Shown here: positions 55,240 through 64,000 of the stretch, piece by piece
Numbering within the stretch: position 1 is the stretch's first letter
Layout: every line of letters begins with the position of its first letter
Assembly: GCF_026210795.1 (NCBI RefSeq)
Contig: NC_089442.1
Coordinates: 1,922,001-1,986,000, forward strand
Origin: Rhizophagus irregularis
Taxonomy: Eukaryota; Glomeromycota; Glomeromycetes; Glomerales; Glomeraceae
Direction of reading: 5' to 3'
DNA length: 64,000 nucleotides
Position numbers and translations under genes: made by a program
Notes under the pieces: generated by a model
Seen by the model: the letters and a program-made list of their open reading frames with translations, nothing else
Database searches by the model: none
What the model was told of the DNA's origin: nothing

Positions 55240-56260
55240 TAATTTAAAAAATGGATTATATGGACATTAAGCTTTTTAAGCTGACAATAAGTGCAATAGA
55301 TAAATCACTATATCTTCAAACTATAATATCATGTAACTTAAATCTTTCACTTCATCTTTCAAACCAAACAAAGCCTTATTCCATAATAGCTAAATATTTA
55401 ATTTTTTGCTTTTTCATAATATATTCTTTTATACAAGGTAAAATATCTTGACCTTCTATATTTTCGATCAACAATTTCTTAATAAAAGTACTATCTTGAA
55501 TATTTTTTTAGAAATACTTCAAAATCAATTGCTTTAATATAATGGCTCAATTCTAAAAATTTTAATTTAGAAGGAAGGATTTGTCCTAAATTTTGTAATA
55601 TGATTGAATTACATTCAATACTTGAATTGGATCCTACTATATTGATATTTATCAAAAGATAATTAAGACTGTGTTTTATACTTTTAGCCAAATTGAATAT
55701 TGGATGAATGAACTGGTTATCAATGTCACGTAATTCAAGATATTTGATATCTTACGGTATTTCATAAAATCAAGAAAATGTTGCTTAAATAAAAGATTAC
55801 TGCCAAATCCACCAAAATTTTCTAAATAATCACCAGATTTTGTAATAATAAATCTAATGATTCTTCATTCCAACTTAAAAATAAAGATTTTAATTTAAAT
55901 TGTTTATTTAAATTAATAATTTGTTTAGTTAAATTATTTAAAGAAGAACAATAAGCAATATGAATAGATTCTAAAACATTTAATCAAATATTTTATCTAA
56001 ATTGATTATATCTTTAAATTGTATTTAAAGTATTTGAACAATTAGAATTGCCTGATAATAATAATGATTTATACAAATAAAGATTACTGAAACCTAATAA
56101 AATTTTTAAAAGATTTTGTTGTAAATCAACTATTTGTGTCATACGATTTTTAGTTACCATATTTTCATTATTAAGCTTAATATAAAAGTTCAAATTTTTA
56201 ATATTCTGAATGAAATTCGTATTTTGTAAGATTAACTCAAAAATATCATCAATATAAGAA
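55240..56260 (-). pseudogene. F-box/LRR-type protein relic
   Basis: Minus-strand pieces: DLQQNLLKILLGFSNLYLYK, SLLLSGNSNCSNTLNTI, VLESIHIAYCSSLNNLTKQI, FKLKSLFLSWNEESLDLLL, SGDYLENFGGFGSNLLFK, then LGQILPSKLKFLELSHYIK, IDFEVFLKKYSR and IKEYIMKKQKIKYLAI. These are typical of the leucine-rich part of the expanded Rhizophagus F-box proteins, which recruit substrates to SCF ubiquitin ligases. Stops and shifts separate every piece and no F-box is visible at the 5' end, so it is a truncated relic. Confidence 0.7.
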
Positions 56261-57358
56261 ATATAACTATATCATTATTGAACTCAATGTTAAATTATGT
56301 AATTTTACATCATTTTCGATAAATATTTCAAATAGTGGAGATTATTTCACATACGACTTATAGTTAATCCTGCCTCTTTAAAACTTTACAATTAAATATA
56401 ATTTTTATTTACATCTTTTTATTATCACTAGTTTATTTTATAAATTATAGAATAATTATTAACATAGATAATTAGATATACGCTTGGGAAAAAGATTTTG
56501 TGTCGATTAAAAGTCCTTTTTGGAGTTGTTTGATCAACTTCGTTTAAGGTTACATTTTTAAACATTACAGATAAACGCCCTAATAGGCTATAATCAAAGT
56601 ATAGTCCAGTTTTAAACTATTAAGATTCTGTTTCTGGATACAGCAAATTTAATTATATTTGATACATATCACATGATAAAGATTATTTCTCTGTTAAATT
56701 TTAAACATTTTAGTATTTCAATTAAACTATCCGATCATTATAATTGACAATTATAGTAAAAATATTTTAATAATTTTGACAAATAATCAAATATTATTGT
56801 GTTTGCGTTGATAAATATACAAATGCTGCATTCTGATTGGACAAATTTAGTCACATGTTCATTTGCACGTGTACCAATTTTATTTCTTACATTAACATTT
56901 TTTTTTTCCATTTATTATTTATTATGGTGATAAGTAACCATTTATTTATTGAGATTATCCAATTATATTACTTAAACAACTTCGTTATGTTTATTAGTAC
57001 TCATCACTATCACTTATTACTCGTCACGTATCGATTTAATCACCTTCTGATCACGTAATTGTAACATAAGTGTTTATTTCGGTTAAAATAAATTGCGCAG
57101 TCCGATTGGTATTAATTTGGTAACATAAAATAATGGCGCACCAATAAATGTTGATGATAACCAAAAATATATGGAAATTTCTTATCACACAATGCAGATC
57201 TGTGCATCGGACAAAAGCGGACCGAAAAATTGATGTAACTTAAATATTCCTTTTAAACAACTCAAATCATAATACAAAAAAAATTTGTTTCACCTAAAAA
57301 TTTCGTCCAAAAAAAAATAATATATTTTTTCCAGTAAAATAAATCTCTAAAATAACTA
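56261..57358. other. Intergenic region upstream of the Sel1-kinase gene
   Basis: AT-rich, contains CACGTGTACC and ATCACGTAA motifs (56865, 57050) and a region repeating TAACATAA. A 73-codon hydrophobic frame at 56837 lacks support. The promoter of the gene at 57359 presumably lies here. Confidence 0.4.
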
Positions 57359-60165
57359 ATGGAATTTAATAAATTAAGTATCTCAGACAAAGATACTGTC
57401 ACAGTAAACACCAAAAATTGTTCATATTGCAATAAACCTTTTACCGAAGAATTATGGTGTAAAGAATGTATTAATTCATTAGAAAAATTAGCAGAAAATA
57501 ATGATAAGGAAACAATGCTTAATTTAGCCAACTGTTATAAAAATGGAATAGGAACAGAAAAGAATTTAGAAAAAGCTTTTTATTGGTATCAAAAAGCAGC
57601 AGAAAATGGGAATGAAGAAGCAATGAATAGTTTAGCCAAATGTTATTTTAATGGAGAAGGAACAGAAAAGAATTTAGAAAAAGCATTTTATTGGTTTCAA
57701 AAAGCAGCAGAAAATGGTAATGAGCCTGCAATGTTTAATTTAGCTAATAGGTATAGAGATGGAGAAGGAATAGAAATGAACTTAGAAAAAGCATTTTATT
57801 GGTATAAGAAAGCAGCAGAAAATGGTGATGAAGAAGCAATGAATAATTTAGCCCTTCGTTATTACTATGGAGAGGGAACAGAAAAGAATTTAGAAAAAGC
57901 ATTTTTTTGGTTTCAAAAAGCAGCAAAAAATAATGATAAAGAAGCAATATTTAATTTGGCTGCATGTTATAAATATGGAAATGGAACAGCAAAGAATTTA
58001 GAAAAAGCCTTTTATTGGTATCAAAAAGCAACAGAAAATGGGGATGAAGAAGCAATGTTTATTTTAGCCATATGTTATATGGATGGAGAAGGAACAGAAA
58101 AGAATTTAGAAAAAGTTTATTATTGGTATCAGAAAGCAGCAGAAAATGGTTGTAAAAAAGCAATGAATCATTTAGCCTTATGTTATGAAAGTGGAGAAGG
58201 AACAGAAAAGAATCTAGAAAAAGCTTTTTATTGGTATCAAAAAGCAGCAGAAAATGGTTGTGAAATAGCAATGCATAATTTAGCCTTATGCTATAAAAAT
58301 GGAGAAGGAACAGAAAAGAATTTTGAAAAAGTTTGTTATTGGTTTCAAAAAGCAGCAGAAAATGGTTACATTGATGCAATGTATAATTTGGCTGTATATT
58401 ATTTTAATGGAGAAGAAACAGAAAGGAATTTAGAAAAAGCCTTTTATTGGTATCAAAAAGCGGCAGAAAATGGATGTACTGATTCAATGAATAATTTAGC
58501 CAGATGTTATGATTATGGAGAAGGAACAGAAAAGAATTTAGAGAAAGCCTTTTATTGGTATCAAAAAGCGGCAGAAAATGGTAGTGCTGATGCAATGAAT
58601 AATTTGGCTGATAGTTATCATTATGGAAAAGGAACAGAAATGGATTTTGAAGAAGCCTTTTATTGGTATCAAAAAGCGGCAGAAAATGGTAGTGCTGATG
58701 CAATGAATAATTTAGCTGATAGTTATGATTCTGGAGAAGGAATAGAAATAAATCTTGAAAAAGCTTTTTATTGGTATCAACAAGCAGAAGAAAGTGACAA
58801 AATGAGTCCTATAAAGGAAGTTAAAGACTGTAATGAATGCAAACAACAACATACTGAGTACCAGTGGTGCAAACAATGTAATACTGAACGAATTCAAAAA
58901 GATTTCTCAAAGTGGACTAGTAAAAATATATTTATTGATAAATTTATTCAAGAGGCACAGATTAGTGCTAAGAATAGTTATGAAATTTTAGAGTGGATAC
59001 CTTATAATAAATTGACAAATATTAATTATTATGGTAAAGGAGGATTTAGTGAAATTCATAAAGCTATCTGGTCAGATGGACCTATTTACAGTTGGAATTC
59101 TGATGAACAACAATGGAATAGACAAGCAGAATATGAGGTTATTCTTAAAATACTTAATAATTCACCAAATTTAAATAATAAATTTCTGGATGAGGTATAG
59201 TACTTATATTTAATAAGCAAATTTTATTCTATTTTGCAAATATTTAATAATTTTTTATTATTTTATAGTGGAAATATCATTATAATTGCCAGAAAAAATC
59301 ATTTTCAAAATTTATTCAAATCTTTGGAATTACTCAAGATCCAAATAATTTAAATTATATAATAGTAATGAGCTATGCGAAAAAAGGAAGTTTGAGAAAA
59401 TGTTTGCCTGATATAGTTAAATTTAAGTGGCAAAACAAATTACAATTATTGAAAAAAATTGTATTAGGACTTAAAGTAATTCATGAATCAGATTTAACTC
59501 ATGGCGATTTTCATGATGGTAATATATTAATGTCAGATGATTATAATGAGTTATTTATTATTGACTTGGGATTATGTAAACCTATAAGTGATTTACAAGA
59601 TTCTGATGATAATGAAATTTACGGAATTTTGCCTTATATGGCGCCTGAAATATTAAGAAGAAATCCCTATACTAAAGCAAGTGATATTTATAGTTTTTCA
59701 ATGATAATGTGGGAATTTACATCAGGTAATCCCCCACTTAATAATGAAGCACATGATCTTGAACTTAGCTTAAGTATTTGTGAAGGTAAACGTCCCAAAA
59801 TTATGGAAAATACTCCAAAATGTTATATAGATTTAATGAAAAAATGTTGGGACCCAAATCCTTCCAATAGACCAACCATAATAATGCTTGAAAAAATCAT
59901 ATCTGATTGGGTTCAATGTATTAATAAATATTATGAAATAAACAGGGATGGAAAGTATAAACATGTAGTACCTGATGTTTATAATCAATTAAAAAATGAT
60001 ATGTTTGAATTTGTAAAGGCAAATGAAGCTAATTTAGTACAAGAGCAAGTAAATACTTCTATTATTCAATCTCATTCACAAGCATATTATACAAGTCGCA
60101 AGCTTAGTGAAATTTTAATTCAAGAAGATTCTCAAAGTTTTGATGATTGTAAAATCGAAGATTAA
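57359..60165 (+). CDS. Sel1-repeat protein kinase (TKL)
   Basis: Exons 57359-59194 and 59269-60165 with a 74-nt phase-0 intron; 910 residues, intact. A zinc-ribbon-like module C-X2-C-X9-C-X2-C (CSYC...CKEC) starts the protein. Twelve Sel1-like repeats of 36 residues follow (AMNNLALCY..GEGTEKNLEKAFYWYQKAAENG pattern, split here), typical alpha-solenoid scaffolds. A second C-X2-C-X9-C-X2-C module (CNEC...CKQC) leads to the kinase: WIPYNKLTNINYYGKGGFSE, VILKIL (ATP lysine), FGITQDP, VMSYAKKGSL, HGDFHDGNIL in place of HRD, IIDLGLC in place of DFG, YMAPEIL, MIMWEFTSGNPP, KCWDPNPSNRPT. The intron position matches that of the kinase at 4461-5672. Sel1 repeats probably bind a partner and bring the kinase to it. 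Confidence 0.93.
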
Positions 60166-60169
60166 TAAT

Positions 60170-61035
60170 CCCATTATTAATCAGTACTGAATGGTTTAAA
60201 GCAAACTGAAATTATAATTAAATAGTAATTTCTACTTGATAGTTGGTTACTGTAAAGTTGTAAAATTTTATTTTTATATTTTTGATTTTTTTTTTGCCAT
60301 TACAGATTAAATTTTTTATTTATCATTAGTTTTCTATAGTTATTATAAAGTTTTAGCTTGTTTAATGGTAAACTTTTAATTAGTTTTAGTTTAAGTATAT
60401 ATGTATTTTCATATATTAATTAAACATTATTTACTAAACGTTTTTATATATTAGCACGAGTCATTTCAATTTTGAATTACTAAAAAAGTCTTCTTTATAA
60501 TGTTGTTAAGATCTTATGATATTCATTTCATATTTTATTACTAAATTCCATTTCCACCTACAATATATATATATATAAACTACTTGTTTGCATTATTTGT
60601 AAATTTTAAGTTAATAAAACCCCTATTTACTTTTTTTAAATTTTGTGACTATATTTTTTCACATTCAGCAGTTAGCGCTAATTTCATAAACTGAATTTTA
60701 ATTAACATGATCGTATAAGATATAAAATTAACTCAGATAAAGTATAACATTCTTTCTTTATGCATTTCAAATTAAAACATATGTAGTCAAAGTATAAAAT
60801 TTGATTGTGTGTAACAAATACGAGTAAAATGTTGAAAAATTATTATGGTAAAGATTTTATTATGCTTGTCTTTATAATAGTTTTTTAATTGCTTGTTAAA
60901 TTTAATAATAGTCTAATATTTAAAAAAGATAAGTCTTAGGAATGGAACCTAATGATTACGAAACCATAACGATTATTACATAATTTTGGTAATGATCATA
61001 TTATTCTACAAGTTGATAACAATTTTCACATCATT
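60170..61035. other. AT-rich intergenic stretch
   Basis: No gene recognised. Includes a short TA run near 60563. 3' UTR of the Sel1-kinase gene presumably at the start. Confidence 0.45.
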
Positions 61036-61041
61036 CTGGTA

Positions 61042-61380
61042 ATGATATCCTCATATTTATTCTACAAATACTATATATATTGGTTGATAACGATTGTTAA
61101 TATTCTGGTATCATTGTCCACTAACAACAAATTCGCAGATTGTGGCTATTCCTTCGGGATTCTGGTTATCCACTATTATTCTCCTCCGCTAACTCCTCCA
61201 GTAACACCTAAAAAAATTCCGCACAGGGCCGGAACTATGGACGTTTATGCCAGCATTATGATTTCACGTGTCAAAACAGTGATGACTAAGGGCATAACAA
61301 ATAGGAATTTTACTAACCAAAAAAAAACGTGTCCCTCAGATACTTATGAAAAATGGAAATGTGGAGAGGTGGACACGTGA
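61042..61380 (+). CDS. Doubtful ORF
   Basis: 112 codons with a hydrophobic start and a SPPLTPPVTPKKIPHRAG segment. It has no homology I recognise and adjoins decayed coding sequence on the other strand. Likely a chance frame or a fragment. Confidence 0.2.
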   Translation: MISSYLFYKYYIYWLITIVNILVSLSTNNKFADCGYSFGILVIHYYSPPLTPPVTPKKIPHRAGTMDVYASIMISRVKTVMTKGITNRNFTNQKKTCPSDTYEKWKCGEVDT

Positions 61381-61427
61381 TGATTAAATTTACCGTTGCG
61401 GAATTTTTTCTAAGATTTTCTGCGCCT

Positions 61428-61800
61428 TTATGGAGTAGCCTGCATCACGTGAGTTGATTTTTCAATTTCATTGGCAATTTTAGTGACACGTGCAGGAATA
61501 TCATCAGAGATTTTTTGCCAGAGAAATTGCCACATGGTAGTGATCTCTAAGAATGTAATGAGTAAAAAACCAGCGGTATGGCCCAAAATGGCATGTTTCC
61601 CGAAGAGCTGAATGATGTGGTCACAAAGGGACCTGTTAAACAGGACATGGCTAGATAAAGCAATACGTTTGTTGGTGGGTCAATGTTTGATTCCTTAGAT
61701 AATAACTGTTAGAGACTGTAATCTTTACAAAACCAGGAGACAAGATCCTTTAATGCTTATTCCCACTGCACGGGAAATTTAACCGCGTGCCTAACAAAAA
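61428..61800 (-). pseudogene. Coding relic of unknown family
   Basis: Minus-strand frame from 61683 to 61428 is open for 85 codons with protein-like composition and higher GC: RIALSSHVLFNRSLCDHIIQ, LFGKHAILGHTAGFLLITFL, EITTMWQFLWQKISDDIPAR. Upstream, KFPVQWE, stop, ALKDLVSWFCKDYSL continue in nearby frames with stops. No start codon and no family recognised. Confidence 0.4.
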
Positions 61801-62139
61801 GTGCTAAAGAGAACGATGATAATTTTTCACTATTTTTACATCATCTGGTGTGAATAATACAATCGTGATAGATGATTCATGGATTTTACCGCTGTTCATA
61901 TCAAGGATGGTAACCAGGGGTAATTACCCAAAATAATGTGTTGAGTTACGCAACCTTATCCCAAATTGGTATAATGATCGAATAACCTCTTAATCACTTG
62001 ACTTTATAAAGCAGAATATTAATAATACAGTTCAAAGCTGATGATACCGAAAAACATGACTAAGCGAGCAACATGAATATATTTCTTGGTGGATTATTGA
62101 GCGATTGTCATAATATTTTATTCAAATTTTAATTTATTG

Positions 62140-62545
62140 TTTAAATTAGAGGGTTGGTCCAATTGTTTTTTTAACAGACGATTCAGGCGCAGAAAGAAAT
62201 GCATTGCCTGAATGGTAAAACTTATTTAAAAACATAAAAAGAACTATTATTACAGGAATTCGCCTTTTGTGTACATTCCATTTCCTTCAAGCATTTAAAG
62301 GTGGCTTCAGGACTCAAAACATAAATTAACTAATAAGGAAGTTGGAACACTCATCATGAAAGGACAAAGAGAATCTTATATGCGCAAACATTTGTAGCAA
62401 TGGATGCAAATTATGATTAAGAGATTTTTGTAATTACCAGCAGCTAATGAAGCATTTTGAACTTACATGGGAGCGCCAAGAATAGTGAGCTTTGTCCTTT
62501 CGTATAGACCACTGATGGTGTGATGGAAATAAAATTATCAAGAAA
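62140..62545 (+). pseudogene. MULE (Mutator-like) transposase fragment
   Basis: Reads VFLTDDSGAERNALPEW, stop, NLFKNIKRTIITGIRLLCTF, HFLQAFKGGF and, with several stops, HFELTWERQE. The pattern xVFLTDD..ALxxxW...LLCxFHxLQAxW is the catalytic-domain signature of MULE transposases as found in this fungal group. The second catalytic Asp region and the rest are absent or unreadable. Confidence 0.65.
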
Positions 62546-63455
62546 GCAAATAGAAAAAAAGTAAATAAATTTGTACGACAGACTGTGGCATATATTATAT
62601 AATCATTTTTTATAGTATGATCATGAATTTCATTCTAATATTTAATTTAAACATAAAAAGTGGTTTATTGAATAATAATAAGTTACTTGACTTTTTCTAT
62701 TCTTATTGTGATTTTCAAATATTTTTAACACCGTGCAACAGTTTACTGAAATTATTCTAAATAATTTATAAAATTATCTTCACCCAAAAGTGCGTCAGAA
62801 ACAAATATTAGTACATTCGTATGTCAGTATTCGACTTAACAATTTCTTATATATATAAAAAATAGAGTTTATTTATAATACGTAACATTACATTATTTTC
62901 TTATACAGTTTAACAAAAGATTAAGTCGATAAAAAATTATTACTGTATAGCACTAACTAGGTAGTAGGTACCCCATTATAATAATATACTTAAGTATGAT
63001 AAGTATGATATGTGGTTAAGAATTTTAATTCTAGTAGAATTAAGCAAATTCCGGCCAATTTTTCCATGTTCCTTATAATTCAATTTTTAAATAGGGTAAA
63101 TTGATTTATGTCCGGGGTATTTTAGTCAGTGATATACAAAATTCATTATTATACCACAATGGTAAGTAAAGAATTAAAATTTGCTCTTTAACCAAGGTTG
63201 AAATCTATACATTCGGAAGTAACAGATAACAATCTAAACATAAATTAATGTTAGTCATAACTATTCTTTTGAAATAATAACTCTCCAAGCGTCTTAAAAT
63301 ATTCTTCTCCACAATAAATACAATTTTTGTACTTTTTATTAAAATAAAGTAATATTAATAAATTTATTTTAATCTAGATAAGAAATAAATAATAATATCA
63401 TTATTTATACGTAAAAATAAAAGTATGTGAATAAAAATCTTTTAAGAATATTATT
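62546..63455. other. AT-rich intergenic stretch
   Basis: No frame or RNA gene recognised. Confidence 0.4.
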
Positions 63456-63458
63456 CGA

Positions 63459-63560
63459 TTTCTTTAATTTTTTCAAATACAATTACAAAATCTTCTTTAA
63501 TATCATCGACATGTTTAAATAATTGTGAGGATGTATCACAAAAAGTCTTCACGTCATCAA
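63459..63560 (-). CDS. Candidate terminal exon of a gene running off the window
   Basis: Minus strand reads DDVKTFCDTSSQLFKHVDDI, KEDFVIVFEKIKEIE and a stop (near 63459), an amphipathic helix-like C-terminus. Sequence to 64000 is AT-rich with no clear partner exon. Low confidence. Confidence 0.3.
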
Positions 63561-64000
63561 AATAATAACATAAATAAATAAATAGTACATAATAGAAACC
63601 ATCTTAATTAAAAAAAAAAGTAATTTCCAAATGGAAAAAAAATTCAATCAAATTAGTTTGGCTTACTTTACAAGACGTAAAGAAATAACGCCATTACGAT
63701 ATCATCAACTATCTTGCTTCTACTCTTAGTAATAAAATTTCAAGACTTTTAACATGATATGACCTACATTACATATAATTTTTGAACGTAAGCACGAATT
63801 CTTTTTGTATTTGAATTTTCTCCAAATTTAATGAAGTAAAATAAAAATGCAATTCACAAGTAATATCCTCATTCAAGTTAGCAAGCGAACCCAGTTAATG
63901 TGGTAAATTCAATTTGTGTAACAAATGAATACCGCAGCGTTTATGAAATAAATAACATACCTCCTACTACTCTTTGTGTTTACCATATATTTATAGTGAA

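Noticed and set aside
57744-58703. Minus-strand Leu/Phe-rich frames across the Sel1 repeats
   Set aside because: Antisense shadows of the 36-codon repeats; they repeat with the same 108-bp period.
1-64000. tRNA, rRNA or snoRNA genes
   Set aside because: None recognised on reading both strands; snoRNA box motifs in the tandem introns were considered, but the conserved stems do not have box C/D or H/ACA layout.

Overview
The window is AT-rich (well under 35% GC by eye), intron-dense, full of decayed genes and low-complexity repeats, and carries three members of an expanded tyrosine-kinase-like (TKL) kinase family, a Sel1-repeat/kinase protein, an F-box/LRR relic and short GT-AG introns of about 60-100 nt. 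This looks like an arbuscular mycorrhizal fungus, most likely a Rhizophagus species (Glomeromycotina). The assignment rests on family recognition, not on a search.

Layout. 1-5.7 kb: a TKL kinase gene preceded by a 3 kb tandem array whose every unit carries a 3' splice acceptor, usually exactly 3 nt, and a GTAAGT donor. 5.7-8.8 kb: intergenic minisatellites. 8.9-12.1 kb: a five-exon minus-strand gene of unknown function between two arrays of a palindromic hairpin repeat. 12.5-21.1 kb: a broken minus-strand gene, then a plus-strand gene made of ten near-identical introns alternating with 25-39 nt exons, with a hairpin array at each side. 21.1-24.5 kb: a minus-strand zinc-knuckle gene with a duplicated exon. 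24.6-37.2 kb: a complete 12.6 kb Ty3/gypsy LTR retrotransposon with apparently identical 1,314-bp LTRs, inserted in a hairpin array. It has an oversized Gag, a protease behind one in-frame UGA, an RT-RNase H protein that ends in a thymidylate-kinase-like P-loop domain, a small unknown ORF and a separately encoded integrase. 39.2-42.6 kb: a Tnp2-like (CACTA/Plavaka, CMC superfamily) transposase, followed by the opposite-facing hairpin array. 43-49 kb: mostly repeats and exon-like scraps. 49.2-51.1 kb: a decayed O-acetylhomoserine sulfhydrylase. 52-54.8 kb: a decayed zinc-ribbon/TKL kinase with tandemly duplicated 3' exons. 55-56.3 kb: an F-box/LRR relic on the minus strand. 57.4-60.2 kb: an intact Sel1-repeat plus TKL kinase gene. 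61-64 kb: decayed ORFs, including a MULE transposase scrap.

The main themes are tandem duplication of introns with tiny exons (four separate loci, one with covarying intron hairpins), layered transposable elements (hairpin-array DNA elements invaded by a very young LTR element), and lineage-specific kinase expansion and decay. The most unusual items are the structured tandem-intron gene at 17-18.4 kb, the 3-nt micro-exon array at 1.4-4.4 kb, and the retrotransposon polyprotein carrying a dNMP-kinase-like domain.
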